The position numbers and the translations under genes were made by a program. This document shows, piece by piece, positions 19,233-28,244 of a DNA stretch of 64,000 nucleotides (positions within the stretch are counted from its first letter, which is position 1; each line of letters begins with the position of its first letter). The notes beneath the pieces were generated by a model. The model saw only the letters and a list, made by a program, of their open reading frames with translations, ran no database searches and was not told the DNA's origin. The stretch comes from Halomonas rhizosphaerae (GTDB taxonomy: Bacteria; Pseudomonadota; Gammaproteobacteria; Pseudomonadales; Halomonadaceae), in the NCBI RefSeq assembly GCF_030010555.1, contig NZ_JASCQP010000030.1:1-64000 (forward strand), read 5' to 3'.

Positions 19233-19749
19233 ACCCCTGGCGCGGCTGGTCGATGCCGGCGGGATCATCCTGGTGGGCATCGCCGGGGTGGCGGCGCTGC
19301 TCTTCGGCCTGGCCCTGGAGCGTGTGCTGTTCTTCCGCATCACCTACCGCCGCGCCCGCCGTGCCCTGATCGCGCGCTGGGCGGCGCGCCACGAGCACCT
19401 CAGCTGGAGCGCCTTGACCCTGCGGGAGGCCTGGACCCGCGAGCTGATCGCCCGGCTGAGGCGCCCGCTGCCCTGGCTGAAGCTGCTGGTGGGGCTTTGC
19501 CCGCTGCTCGGCCTGCTGGGCACCGTCACCGGCATGATCGCCGTGTTCGACAGCCTGTCGCTGAGTGACACCGGCCAGGCGCGGGCCATGGCCGATGGCG
19601 TGGCGCGGGCCACCCTGCCGACCCTGGCCGGCATGGCGGTGGCCGTGGTGGGGCTGCTGTTCACCAGCCGACTGGAACAGATCATCCGGCGCGAGGACCA
19701 GCGGCTGCATGACCGCCTGGCCCGCGCCGTGGAGGAGTCCCATGCGTAG
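19213..19749 (+). CDS. exbB: ExbB proton-channel subunit (TonB2 system)
   Basis: A 178-residue, three-helix inner-membrane protein that, with ExbD, uses proton motive force to energise TonB. Helices lie at about 16-40, 88-112 (LVGLCPLLGLLGTVTGMIAVF, the channel motif) and 132-152 (ATLPTLAGMAVAVVGLLF). Start is GTG at 19213 with GGAGCGAG just upstream, inside the end of ttpC. It is the short ExbB form typical of TonB2 systems, lacking the N-terminal extension of E. coli ExbB. Confidence 0.92.
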   Translation: MLPLWLEPLARLVDAGGIILVGIAGVAALLFGLALERVLFFRITYRRARRALIARWAARHEHLSWSALTLREAWTRELIARLRRPLPWLKLLVGLCPLLGLLGTVTGMIAVFDSLSLSDTGQARAMADGVARATLPTLAGMAVAVVGLLFTSRLEQIIRREDQRLHDRLARAVEESHA

Positions 19750-20152
19750 ACGCCGCAGCCTGGCCGCCGAGGAAGGCGATGCCGGCGAGATCAACCTGAC
19801 CCCCATGCTGGATGTCGTCTTCATCATGCTGATCTTCTTCATCGTCACCACCAGCTTCATCAAGGAGAGTGGCGTGGAGATCGAGCGGCCCGAGTCCAGC
19901 GCCGCCAGCCCCCAGCCCGATGCCCGGCTGATGGTGGCGATCACCCCGGAGGGCACCGTCTGGGTGGACGGCCGGCCGGTGGACGCCCACCGCGTCGGCG
20001 AGGAAGTCGCAGCACTCGTCAGCGACGATGGCGGGGTGGTGATCCAGGCCGACCGCGAGGCCACCACCGGCCTGCTGATCGAGGTGATGGACCGTATCCG
20101 GACGGCCGGCGTCGAGCAGGTCGCGGTGGCTGCGAGCCGGGGCGCGCCATGA
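19742..20152 (+). CDS. exbD: ExbD (TonB2 system)
   Basis: A 136-residue protein with one membrane helix and a periplasmic domain. The essential proton-carrying Asp is in NLTPMLDVVFIMLIFFIVT (about residue 25), and the C-terminal domain includes VVIQADREATTGLLIEVMDRIRTAGVEQVAVA, the ExbD/TolR fold. The ATG overlaps the exbB stop by 8 bp, and GAGGAG precedes it. It works with ExbB and TtpC to couple proton flow to TonB. Confidence 0.95.
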   Translation: MRRRRSLAAEEGDAGEINLTPMLDVVFIMLIFFIVTTSFIKESGVEIERPESSAASPQPDARLMVAITPEGTVWVDGRPVDAHRVGEEVAALVSDDGGVVIQADREATTGLLIEVMDRIRTAGVEQVAVAASRGAP

Positions 20153-20931
20153 CCCGGGTGCTGCTCTCGGCGTCGGCCGGCGTGGCCATGGCGCTGCTGC
20201 TGTTCTGGCTGCTGGCGCTGCTGGTCTCGCCCCCCGAGCCGGATATCGAGGTGCTGGAGATGAGCATGCCGCTGACCAGCATCGAGTCGCCCGACGCCGA
20301 ACCCGAGGCGGCCGAGGTGCCCGCCGAGGCCGCCCCGCCGGCACCGTCGAAGCCGGTCGTCCCGCCGCCGCTGCCCGAGCCCGCGCCACTGGCGCAGAAC
20401 GAGATGGTCCTGCCCGAGCCGGCGCTGCCGCCGGAAGAGGCTGAGCCGATGGAACTCGACACCGAGCTGCCCGAGCTCAGCGAGGCGCGGCCGGAACACG
20501 AACCGCAGCCCGAGCCGCAACCCGACCCTGATCCGAAGCCTGAACCGGAGCCTGAACCGGAGCCCCGGGCCGAAGCGTCGGCTCGGCCGTCCGACGCGGC
20601 CGAGGCATCCGGCGAGCCCGCCAGTGGCCAGCCGGATGCAGGCGCCCCCGAGGTCGGCGAACCGGTGGACGTGGGGCAGGCGGCGCCCACCGAGCGGGTG
20701 CCGCCGCAGTATCCGGCGCGGGCCCAGCGTCGCGGGCTCGAGGGTCACGTGGAGCTGGAGTTCGTGATCCGCGCGGACGGCAGCGTCGACCCGTCGAGCG
20801 TCCGCGTGCTCTCCGCCAGGCCGCGCAACGTCTTCGACAAGGCCGCGCGTCAGGCGGTAGCGCAGTGGCGCTTCGCGCCGGCCGACGGTCAGCGTCGCGC
20901 CCGGCAGCGGCTGGCATTCCAGCTGAGATAG
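20149..20931 (+). CDS. tonB: TonB energy transducer
   Basis: Spans the periplasm and pulls on the plug of TonB-dependent outer-membrane receptors. The 260-residue protein has an N-terminal membrane anchor (about 8-27), a long Pro/Glu-rich spacer (about 45-170) with runs of EP and DP repeats, and a C-terminal TonB domain: RVPPQYPARAQRRGLEGHVELEF, then FDKAARQAVAQWRFAPADGQ. The spacer is strongly acidic (EP rather than EP/KP), in line with a halophile periplasm. It overlaps exbD by ATGA. Iron regulation through the upstream Fur box is inferred. Confidence 0.95.
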   Translation: MTRVLLSASAGVAMALLLFWLLALLVSPPEPDIEVLEMSMPLTSIESPDAEPEAAEVPAEAAPPAPSKPVVPPPLPEPAPLAQNEMVLPEPALPPEEAEPMELDTELPELSEARPEHEPQPEPQPDPDPKPEPEPEPEPRAEASARPSDAAEASGEPASGQPDAGAPEVGEPVDVGQAAPTERVPPQYPARAQRRGLEGHVELEFVIRADGSVDPSSVRVLSARPRNVFDKAARQAVAQWRFAPADGQRRARQRLAFQLR

Positions 20932-20950
20932 CCTGCAACAGGGAGCTCTC

Positions 20951-22045
20951 ATGTCGCATCTTCGTCGCCTTTCCCTGGTCATCGCCGGCTGGCTGCTGAT
21001 GGCTCCCGTGGCCTTGTCGGCACCGGCGTTGCCGGGCGCCTTCATCGACGACCTGGAGCGCCTGCAGCAGCGTCTCGAGGCCGGCGAGATCGATGCAGTG
21101 AGCGAGCGGGCCCTGGCCCAGGCCGAGCGCCTGGCCGGCGGCAATGCCGCCGACCGCTGGGCCCGGGCCCTCTATCTGCAACTGGCCGCCGGCGCCGCGG
21201 CACGCGCCGACGACCCGGCGGCGGCCGCCGACCATCTTCTTGCCGCGCGCGAGATTCGTGGCGTGGAGGCGGCGCGGCAGGACCGTTGGCAGCGCGACGA
21301 GGCCCGGCTTCGCCTGGCGGCGGGAGAAGCCGCAGAGGGCGCCAGGCTGCTGGCCGACTGGTTGACGCGGCATGACGGCGAACCGCGGGATCGATGGCGC
21401 CTGGCGCGGGCGCTGGCCGAGCGGGAGCAATGGAATGACGCCGCCGACTGGGTGGAGCGCGCCCTGGCTGTCACGCCCGAGCCGAGCGAGGCCCAGCGCG
21501 GCCTGGCCATCTCGGCGCTCAGGCGCGCCGGACGGGACGACGCGGCCCTGGCGCTGCTGGCCGAAGGACTGGGGGAGAGTCGCGACCCCGAGCGCTGGCG
21601 GCAGGCCGCGGCCCTGGCCCGGCGGCTGGGTGACGCCGGCCAGGCCGTGGCGATCTGGGAGGCCGGCCGGCGGCGCGGGGTGCTCGAAGACAGCGACGAC
21701 CTGCGCCGCCTGATCGAGCTGCACCTGGCCGGTGGCACCCCGGCGCGGGCCGCCGAGTACCTCGAGGAAGCCCTGAACGCCGGGCATCTGGAGGACAGCG
21801 AGGCGCATCGGCGCCTGCTGGCTCGGGCCTGGGAGGCGGCGCGTGACCGCGATCGTGCCCTGGGCGCCTGGGGGGCCGTGGCCAGGCGGAGCGACAGCGG
21901 CGGCGACTGGCTGAGGCTCGGCCAGCTTGCCCACGCCTGGGGACGCCACGACCTGGCCGAGCGGGCGCTGACCCGGGCTCATGAGCGGGGGGAGGACGAC
22001 GCCGAGCGCTGGCTCGAGGCCATGGCCTCGATGGACGCCCGCTGA
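20951..22045 (+). CDS. Periplasmic TPR-repeat protein of the TonB2 operon
   Basis: A 364-residue protein with a signal peptide (hydrophobic core about 8-22, cleavage near LSA) followed by Ala/Arg/Asp-rich helical pairs that read as degenerate tetratricopeptide repeats from end to end (for example DEARLRLAAGEAAEGARLLADWL and DLAERALTRAHERGE). No enzymatic motif. It is the last gene of the six-gene operon; a TPR protein closes the Vibrio TonB2 operon as well, so a scaffold role in the complex is likely. GGGAG at 20941-20945 places the ATG. It faces xthA, with only 27 bp and no visible terminator between. Confidence 0.85.
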   Translation: MSHLRRLSLVIAGWLLMAPVALSAPALPGAFIDDLERLQQRLEAGEIDAVSERALAQAERLAGGNAADRWARALYLQLAAGAAARADDPAAAADHLLAAREIRGVEAARQDRWQRDEARLRLAAGEAAEGARLLADWLTRHDGEPRDRWRLARALAEREQWNDAADWVERALAVTPEPSEAQRGLAISALRRAGRDDAALALLAEGLGESRDPERWRQAAALARRLGDAGQAVAIWEAGRRRGVLEDSDDLRRLIELHLAGGTPARAAEYLEEALNAGHLEDSEAHRRLLARAWEAARDRDRALGAWGAVARRSDSGGDWLRLGQLAHAWGRHDLAERALTRAHERGEDDAERWLEAMASMDAR

Positions 22046-22072
22046 GTCATCGGCCTCAACACAGGGGGCTGC

Positions 22073-22900
22073 CTACAGCGCCAGCTCCGTCCACACCGGG
22101 GCATGGTCGGAGGGCTTCTGCATGCCGCGCAGGTCGTAGTCGATGCCGGCGTCCGTCACCTTCTCGGCGAGCGGCGCGCTCACCAGGATATGGTCGATGC
22201 GCAGGCCGCGCCGAGGGTCGCGCTCGAAGCCGCGGGAGCGATAGTCGAACCAGCTGAAGCGGTCGTCTGCCGTCGGGTAGCAAAGCCGGTAGCTGTCGGT
22301 GAGACCCCAGGCCTTGATGCCGGCGAGCCATTCGCGCTCCACCGGCTGGAAGCTGGTCTTGCCCTCGCGCAGCCAGCGTCTGCGGTTGGCCTCGCCGATA
22401 CCGATGTCGCTCTCCTCGGGGGAGATGTTGAAGTCGCCCATCACCGCCAGGCGCTCGTCGGGGCGGTGCTGCGTCTCCAGCAGCCGCTGGAGCTGGGCGT
22501 AGAAGGCGCGCTTGTGGGGAAACTTGACCGGATGCTCGACGTTCTCGCCCTGGGGGAAGTAGCCGTTCCACACCGTGACGGGGTCGCCGCCGCCCAGGCG
22601 CACGCGCCCCCCGATCATGCGCCGCTGGGCCTGTTCGCCGTCATCGGGAAAGCCATGGAAGATCGCCTCCGGTTCCCCGCACTGGGCCGTGTCGACCAGC
22701 AGCGCCACGCCGTAGTGGCCCTTCTGGCCGTGGTAGAAGACGCGATAGCCCAGCGTCTCCACCGCCGCCACGGGGAACTCGCTGTCCTGGACCTTGGTTT
22801 CCTGCAGGCCGATCACCGCCGGGCGATGCGTCTCGACCAGGGCGGCGAGCTGGTGCAGGCGGGCGCGGATGCCGTTGATGTTGAAGGAGACCAGGCGCAT
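22073..22900 (-). CDS. xthA: Exodeoxyribonuclease III
   Basis: AP endonuclease and 3'-5' exonuclease of base-excision repair, 275 residues. Motifs of the family are in order: FNINGIRAR at the N-terminus, [10 protein letters not shown] (metal-binding Glu), [26 protein letters not shown] (Asp/Asn), [19 protein letters not shown] and the terminal SDHAPVW with the catalytic His. The start at [10 protein letters not shown] has AGGA upstream; the frame remains open for another 87 codons but that part is the out-of-frame shadow of the small basic gene immediately upstream, which ends 2 bp before this start. Confidence 0.96.
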   Translation of the reverse strand: MRLVSFNINGIRARLHQLAALVETHRPAVIGLQETKVQDSEFPVAAVETLGYRVFYHGQKGHYGVALLVDTAQCGEPEAIFHGFPDDGEQAQRRMIGGRVRLGGGDPVTVWNGYFPQGENVEHPVKFPHKRAFYAQLQRLLETQHRPDERLAVMGDFNISPEESDIGIGEANRRRWLREGKTSFQPVEREWLAGIKAWGLTDSYRLCYPTADDRFSWFDYRSRGFERDPRRGLRIDHILVSAPLAEKVTDAGIDYDLRGMQKPSDHAPVWTELAL

Positions 22901-22902
22901 CG

Positions 22903-23154
22903 TCAGTCGTCCTTGCGCTCGGGAGTGTCGCTGCCCGATGTCCCGGGGTGGATGGCGATCTGCTGCCCCGACTCCTGGCGGGCCATCTTGCGGGCCGCCT
23001 GCAACTTGCGCTGCTGGCGCTTCTTCTGAGTGAAGCGGGTCGTCGAGGTGACCTGGTCGGGATTCTCGTGGCGCCACTTCTTGAAATCCTTGCGCTTGCC
23101 GGTGCGGATCTGCACCTTGTCGGCGAGCGAACGGGTCTTCTTTCGGCGTGTCAT
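22903..23154 (-). CDS. Small basic hypothetical protein, cotranscribed with xthA
   Basis: An 83-residue protein I do not recognise. The first 60 residues are very rich in Lys, Arg and Gln ([20 protein letters not shown], then DFKKW and [19 protein letters not shown]), the last 20 are acidic/polar (TPERKDD). AAGGAG lies a few bases upstream of the ATG and the gene ends directly in front of xthA, so translation is likely. Composition suggests nucleic-acid or ribosome binding. It sits divergently opposite the RNA helicase rhlB. Function unknown. Confidence 0.75.
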   Translation of the reverse strand: MTRRKKTRSLADKVQIRTGKRKDFKKWRHENPDQVTSTTRFTQKKRQQRKLQAARKMARQESGQQIAIHPGTSGSDTPERKDD

Positions 23155-23323
23155 GATGCAACTCCTTGCATGAATGGGCGCCATTCTACCAGTCGCGGCG
23201 GCCAGGCCGACAGCGCCGAACCGGCGGCAGCTGTCCGGGGCGCGCCCTCGTCGCCGGAGACTGGTACAATGCCGGTTTGCGTCATGCACCCCATCCACCG
23301 ATACGGACAAGACAGCACAGCCT

Positions 23324-24598
23324 ATGAGCGAGTCGGAACAGACCACAGCACCGGCCCAGAACCGCAAGCCCAAGCGTCGCCGGCGCAAGCCGCGCCGTCG
23401 CCAGTCGAACTGGGATCTGCGCCAGTTCCAGGTCCCCGTCGTGGCGGGCAAGTGGCGCTTCCATGACTTCGACTTGCCGCTGCCGTTGATGCGGGCCATC
23501 CATGCCCTGGGCTTCGAGTACTGCACGCCCATCCAGGCCGAGGCCCTGGCCCAGACCCTGCTGGGCGGTGACGTGGTGGGCAAGGCCCAGACCGGCACCG
23601 GCAAGACCGCCGCCTTCCTGATCTCGATCCTGGCCTACTTCCTCGAGGAGGAGGCGCCCAACGGCCAGAAGCCGGGGGCACCGCGGGCGCTGATCGTGGC
23701 CCCGACCCGCGAGCTGGCGCTGCAGATCGAGAAGGACGCCAAGGCCCTGGCCCGCTTCACGGACCTCAAGGTGGCCAGCGTCGTGGGCGGCATGGACTAC
23801 CAGAAGCAGCGTGACGCTCTGGGGGACAGGCTCGACATCCTGGTCGCCACCCCGGGTCGGCTGCTGGACTTCCACGAGAAGCGCGACGTCGACCTCACCC
23901 AGGTGGAAGTGCTGGTGCTGGACGAGGCGGACCGCATGCTCTCCATGGGCTTCATTCCCGATGTCAAGCGCATCATCCGCCATACGCCGAACAAGGAGCA
24001 GCGCCAGACCTTCCTGTTCTCCGCCACCTTCAGCCAGGACATCCTCAACCTGGCCAGCCAGTGGACCCATGAGCCGGCCCATGTGGAGATCGAGGTCACC
24101 GTCGACAATGCCGCCGACATCGACCAGCGCGTCTATCTGGTCGGCGACGAGGACAAGCAGCGCCTGCTGGTCAACCTGCTCAAGCAGGAGAGCTTCGACC
24201 GCGTCATGGTGTTCGGCAACCGTCGTGACCTGGTGCGCAAGCTCGACGACCTGCTCGAGAAGGCCGGCATCAATGCCGCCATGCTCTCCGGCGACGTGCC
24301 CCAGAACCAGCGCATCGAGACCCTCGAGAAGTTCCGCGAGGGCCAGATCCAGGTACTGGTCGCCACCGACGTGGCGGGGCGCGGCATCCACATCGAGGAT
24401 GTCAGCCACGTGATCAACTACACCCTGCCGGAAGACCCCGAGGACTATGTGCACCGCATCGGGCGCACCGGCCGCGCCGGGGCCAAGGGCGTCTCGATAA
24501 GCTTCGTGGGCGAGGAGGACGCCTTCTCCCTGCCCGAGATCGAACGCTACATCAACGACAAGCTGCCCTGCGAGCACCCGCCGGAAGGCCTGCTCTGA
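23324..24598 (+). CDS. rhlB: ATP-dependent RNA helicase RhlB
   Basis: A 424-residue DEAD-box helicase, a component of the RNA degradosome in relatives. After a basic N-terminal tail ([15 protein letters not shown]) come the Q motif (CTPIQAEAL), motif [32 protein letters not shown] (DEAD), SATFSQ, and in domain 2 [18 protein letters not shown] and [10 protein letters not shown]. Compared with E. coli RhlB the basic stretch is N-terminal rather than C-terminal. ATG at 23324 gives the MSESEQ start; a good ribosome-binding site is not obvious. dinG follows after 6 bp. Confidence 0.93.
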   Translation: MSESEQTTAPAQNRKPKRRRRKPRRRQSNWDLRQFQVPVVAGKWRFHDFDLPLPLMRAIHALGFEYCTPIQAEALAQTLLGGDVVGKAQTGTGKTAAFLISILAYFLEEEAPNGQKPGAPRALIVAPTRELALQIEKDAKALARFTDLKVASVVGGMDYQKQRDALGDRLDILVATPGRLLDFHEKRDVDLTQVEVLVLDEADRMLSMGFIPDVKRIIRHTPNKEQRQTFLFSATFSQDILNLASQWTHEPAHVEIEVTVDNAADIDQRVYLVGDEDKQRLLVNLLKQESFDRVMVFGNRRDLVRKLDDLLEKAGINAAMLSGDVPQNQRIETLEKFREGQIQVLVATDVAGRGIHIEDVSHVINYTLPEDPEDYVHRIGRTGRAGAKGVSISFVGEEDAFSLPEIERYINDKLPCEHPPEGLL

Positions 24599-24604
24599 CG
24601 GCCC

Positions 24605-26746
24605 ATGCTTGAGGAGGCGCTGAAGGCCGAGATCCAGGACGCCTATCGTCGGGTTCTGGAGGGCCTCGAGCTCACGCCGCGCTATGGCCAGCGGCTGATG
24701 ATCGCCGAGATCGCCCGCACCCTGGCGGGCATCGAGGCCGACGAGGCCGGCCGGCGCACCAGTGACGAGCATGTCTGCGTGCTCGAGGCCGGCACCGGGA
24801 CCGGCAAGACCCTGGCCTACCTGCTGGCCGCGCTGCCGGTGGCGAAGGCCCGTGGCAAGCGGCTGGTCATCGCCACCGCCACCGTGGCCCTGCAGGAGCA
24901 GGTGCTCCATCAGGACCTGCCGGCGCTCAAGGCCCACAGCGGGCTCGACTTCGACTATGCCCTGGCCAAGGGGCGAGGGCGCTATGTCTGCGTGGCGCGC
25001 CTCGACCAGGCGCTGGACGGCGGGGAGGAGAACGCCACCCTGTCGCTCTTCGAGCAGTCCCTGGCCAGCGGCGGCGACGCCTTCCAGGCGCTGGTCAAGG
25101 ACCTGGGCGAGGCCTACGGCAACGGCCGCTGGGAGGGCGACCGCGACAGCTGGCCCGAGGCCATCGAGGACAGCCACTGGCGCCGTCTCACCGTGGACCA
25201 CCGCCAGTGCACCAACCGCCGCTGCGGCCACTTCGGGGCCTGTGCCTTCTTCCGTGCCCGCCGCCATCTCGAGAGCGCCGACGTGATCGTCGCCAACCAC
25301 GACCTGGTGCTGGCCGACCTGGCACTGGGGGGCGGGGTGGTGCTGCCGGCTCCGGGTGATTGCATCCACGTCTTCGACGAGGGGCATCACCTGCCCGACA
25401 AGGCCCTCCAGCACTTCACCTACCGCTTCGCCGTGGGCGGTGCGCTGCGCTGGCTCAAGACCCTGAAGAGCTCGCTCACCGAGCTCAACCAGGCGCTGGC
25501 CCGCCAGCCGACCCTGGCGCGGCTGCTGGCGGGGCTTCCGGAGGCGATCAATGCCCTGGAGCCCCGGCTTGGCGAGGCCTTCGCCCTCGGCCACCAGCTG
25601 GCGGGCCGCCCCCAGGGGCTGGCCGACGGCGAAGAGAGCCGGCACCACCGTCTGGAGATGGGGCGCGCCCCCGAGGCACTGCGCGAGCAGGCGGGTGGTC
25701 TGGTGGTGATCTTCGCCGAACTCTCCCGAACGCTGGAGGGCATGGCCGACATCCTGCGCGAGAGCCTCGACCCGGACAAGCACACCGGCCTGCCGCGGGA
25801 ACAGGCCGAGGCCTGGCTACCGCTGGTGGCGCTGCTCCACGGGCGTGCCCTGGAGGCCCATGCCCTGTGGCTGGCCTTCGCCGAGACGGATCCCGAGGGC
25901 GAGCCGCCGCGCGCCCGCTGGCTGACCCTGGAGCGCTTCAATGGCGAGCCCGAGCTGACCTTCTCGGCCAGTCCCGTCTCGGCAGCCCATACCCTGGCGA
26001 AGAGCCTGTGGGGCGCCACCTTCGGGGCCGTGGTGACCTCGGCAACGCTCACCGCCCTGGGGCGCTTCGAGCGGCTGCAGGAGCGTGCCGGGCTGGCTAA
26101 CCGCTATCGCTATCAGCGCCTGCCCAGTCCCTTCGACTACTCCCGGGCGGTGCTCAGCGTGCCCCGGGAGGCGGTCGATCCCGCCGACCGCGAGGGGCAC
26201 GAGCGGGCCATCGTCGACTTCGTGGAAGCACTCGGTGACCGGGAGGCGGTGCTGATGCTCTTCTCGTCACGGGCGCAGCTACGTGGTGTTGAGAAGGCGC
26301 TCTCCGGGGCCCGGCGCGAGCGGGTGCTGGCCCAGGATCGCCTGCCCAAGCGCGAGCTGATCACCCGCCACCGGGCGCGGGTGGACGCGGGGGAGGGCAG
26401 CATCATCTTCGGCCTGGCGAGCTTTGCCGAGGGGATCGACCTGCCCGGTGACTACCTCACCCATGTGGTGATCACCCGGCTGCCCTTCTCGGTACCCGAC
26501 GACCCGGTGGGGGCGACGCTGGCCGAATGGATCGAGAGCCGCGGCGGCAATGCCTTCATGCGCATCAGTGTGCCGGACGCTTCGATCAAGCTGGTGCAGG
26601 CCTGTGGCCGACTGATCCGCAAGGAGGCCGACCATGGGCGCATCACCCTGCTAGATCGCCGGGTGTTGACCCGCCGCTACGGCCGGGCGCTGCTCGACGC
26701 CCTGCCTCCTTTCGTGCGCGAGATCGACGGCGTACGCGAAGTCTGA
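24605..26746 (+). CDS. dinG: ATP-dependent DNA helicase DinG
   Basis: A 713-residue XPD-like superfamily 2 helicase (5'-3'), able to unwind R-loops and stalled forks. Motif I is EAGTGTGKTLAYL (about 59-71); the iron-sulfur domain has its cysteines at RYVC, QCTNRRC and FGAC (about 125-215); motif II is DEGHH in place of DEAH; later motifs include VVTSATL, LPSPFDY, SFAEGIDLPGDYLTHVVITRLPF and QACGRLIRK. Start ATG 24605 is directly behind rhlB, so the two helicases probably form one transcription unit. SOS control is typical of the family but no LexA box is seen ahead of rhlB. Confidence 0.94.
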   Translation: MLEEALKAEIQDAYRRVLEGLELTPRYGQRLMIAEIARTLAGIEADEAGRRTSDEHVCVLEAGTGTGKTLAYLLAALPVAKARGKRLVIATATVALQEQVLHQDLPALKAHSGLDFDYALAKGRGRYVCVARLDQALDGGEENATLSLFEQSLASGGDAFQALVKDLGEAYGNGRWEGDRDSWPEAIEDSHWRRLTVDHRQCTNRRCGHFGACAFFRARRHLESADVIVANHDLVLADLALGGGVVLPAPGDCIHVFDEGHHLPDKALQHFTYRFAVGGALRWLKTLKSSLTELNQALARQPTLARLLAGLPEAINALEPRLGEAFALGHQLAGRPQGLADGEESRHHRLEMGRAPEALREQAGGLVVIFAELSRTLEGMADILRESLDPDKHTGLPREQAEAWLPLVALLHGRALEAHALWLAFAETDPEGEPPRARWLTLERFNGEPELTFSASPVSAAHTLAKSLWGATFGAVVTSATLTALGRFERLQERAGLANRYRYQRLPSPFDYSRAVLSVPREAVDPADREGHERAIVDFVEALGDREAVLMLFSSRAQLRGVEKALSGARRERVLAQDRLPKRELITRHRARVDAGEGSIIFGLASFAEGIDLPGDYLTHVVITRLPFSVPDDPVGATLAEWIESRGGNAFMRISVPDASIKLVQACGRLIRKEADHGRITLLDRRVLTRRYGRALLDALPPFVREIDGVREV

Positions 26747-26809
26747 GCGGCAGAGGGAAGGGGGAAGGGGGAGAGATCCCCGGTCAGCGTAGGCGTCACC
26801 CGCAACGAA

Positions 26810-26833
26810 CGGGCCCGCCGTCAGGCAGGCCCG
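26810..26833. terminator. Hairpin between dinG and DAHP synthase
   Basis: CGGGCCCGCC at 26810-26819 pairs with GGCAGGCCCG at 26824-26833 with one mismatch and a 4-base loop, between two converging genes. T-tracts on either side are poor, so it may need Rho or be bidirectional. Confidence 0.4.
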
Positions 26834-26857
26834 GGAGTGTGGGGGCGGCGACAGGGC

Positions 26858-27937
26858 TCAGGCGGCCTGGCGTCGCTCGGCCAGCACCGGCGCGAGTTTC
26901 TCGTTCATGCGCTTGAAGGCGTCGACGGTGGTGTCCCAGTCGATGCAGGCGTCCGTGATGGAGACGCCGTACTTGAGCTGGCTGAGATCCTCGGTCAGTT
27001 TCTGGTTGCCCCAGCCGATATTGGACTCGACCATCAGGCCGATGATCGAGCGGTTGCCCTCGAGGATCTGGTTGGTGACGTTCTCCAGCACCAGCGGCTG
27101 CAGGGCCGCATCCTTGTTGGAGTTGGCGTGGGAGCAGTCGATCATGATGTTGGGCTTGATCCCGGCCTTCTTCAGCTCCTGCTCGGCCAGCGCCACGCTG
27201 ACGCTGTCGTAGTTGGGCTTGCCGTTGCCGCCGCGCAGCACCACATGGCCATAGGCGTTGCCGCGGGTGCGGATGATCGCCACCTGGCCGGCCTGGTCGA
27301 TGCCCAGGAAGTTGTGGGGGTGAGAGACCGACTGCAGGGCATTGACCGCGACGTCCAGGCTACCGTCGGTGCCGTTCTTGAAGCCCACCGGGCAGGAGAG
27401 TCCCGAGGACATCTCGCGGTGTGTCTGGGACTCGGTGGTGCGGGCGCCGATCGCCGACCAGCTGATGCAGTCCTGCAGGTACTGCGGCGAGATCGGGTCC
27501 AGCGCCTCGGTGGCCAGGGGCAGGCCCATCTCGGCGAGCTGGACCAGCAGCTTGCGGGCGATATGCAGGCCCTCCTCGATCTCGAAGGAGCCGTTGAGGT
27601 GAGGGTCGTTGATCAGGCCCTTCCAGCCCACCGTGGTGCGGGGCTTCTCGAAGTAGACGCGCATCACGATGTAGAGGCTGTCCTTGACCTCATCGGCCAG
27701 CCGGCGCAGGCGGCGCGCATAGTCCAGGGCGGCATCCACGTCATGGATGGAACAGGGGCCCACCACCATCAGCAGGCGAGGATCACGGCCGTCGAGGATG
27801 GCCTGGATCGTCTCGCGGCCCTCGATCACCGTGCGCTCGGCGGCCTCGGTGAGGGGGATCTCCCGCTTGAGGGCCTCGGGTGTGATCAGGACGTCCTGGG
27901 CGAGAACGTTGAGGTTATTGACCTGCTGCTCTGACAT
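26858..27937 (-). CDS. aroG: 3-deoxy-7-phosphoheptulonate synthase (class I DAHP synthase)
   Basis: First step of the shikimate pathway: condenses PEP and erythrose 4-phosphate. The 359-residue protein is a type I-alpha (AroF/G/H) enzyme with VVGPCSIHD near residue 60, MRVYFEKPRTTVGWKGLINDPHL, the IGARTTESQTHREMSSGLSCPVGFKNGTDG core and IMIDCSHANSNKD with metal ligands. A good CAGGAAG site precedes ATG 27937. Which aromatic amino acid inhibits it cannot be decided by eye, so the symbol aroG is provisional against aroF or aroH. It is divergent from rpoE. Confidence 0.92.
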   Translation of the reverse strand: MSEQQVNNLNVLAQDVLITPEALKREIPLTEAAERTVIEGRETIQAILDGRDPRLLMVVGPCSIHDVDAALDYARRLRRLADEVKDSLYIVMRVYFEKPRTTVGWKGLINDPHLNGSFEIEEGLHIARKLLVQLAEMGLPLATEALDPISPQYLQDCISWSAIGARTTESQTHREMSSGLSCPVGFKNGTDGSLDVAVNALQSVSHPHNFLGIDQAGQVAIIRTRGNAYGHVVLRGGNGKPNYDSVSVALAEQELKKAGIKPNIMIDCSHANSNKDAALQPLVLENVTNQILEGNRSIIGLMVESNIGWGNQKLTEDLSQLKYGVSITDACIDWDTTVDAFKRMNEKLAPVLAERRQAA

Positions 27938-28244
27938 TGTGCTTCCTGTATCGTGTCTGCGCTGATGGCGATGTCCAGTGGCATCTACTATCGCGCGCGG
28001 GGCCGGCAAATTCAATCGCCGCGGGAACCCGGCGGGCCGCTGCAGGTCCCATCGCCGGCAACGGGGCAAGGCAATCGGCTTGATGGACGTTCAAGAAACA
28101 GGAACACTTGTACCTCTCGTGATTCATGACCCTGACCATTCAGTGGCTGCAAGGCCCCAGGTTGACACTATGCTAGCAACGCCAGACCGTTCGCGACCCG
28201 CCGTCGGGTCGCCGTCCGTGCCTCTCTGTTCGGGGAGGGCCTGA
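27938..28244. other. Divergent region between DAHP synthase and rpoE
   Basis: A 307-bp region with no gene. It contains the promoters for both neighbours. A perfect -35 hexamer TTGACA occurs at 28162-28167 but lacks a good -10 at 16-18 bp; TATGCT at 28169-28174 could instead be a -10 without a clear -35. GGAACA at 28101-28106 is a weak match to a sigma-E -35 element, which would allow autoregulation as in algU/rpoE operons. None of these is decisive. Confidence 0.5.

Noticed and set aside
20500..20570. Repetitive GAACCGGAGCCT-type sequence as a DNA repeat element
   Set aside because: It encodes the Pro/Glu spacer of TonB and is explained by protein composition.
23282..25783. 833-codon open frame on the minus strand
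   Set aside because: It is antisense to rhlB and dinG, has low-complexity Gly/Leu/His-rich content and no family motif; long antisense frames are common in GC-rich coding DNA. The same holds for the long frames opposite fabD, etfQO, tonB/TPR, relA and the SEC-C gene.
28162..28167. Perfect TTGACA upstream of rpoE
   Set aside because: No acceptable -10 hexamer at 16-18 bp; not called as a promoter by itself.
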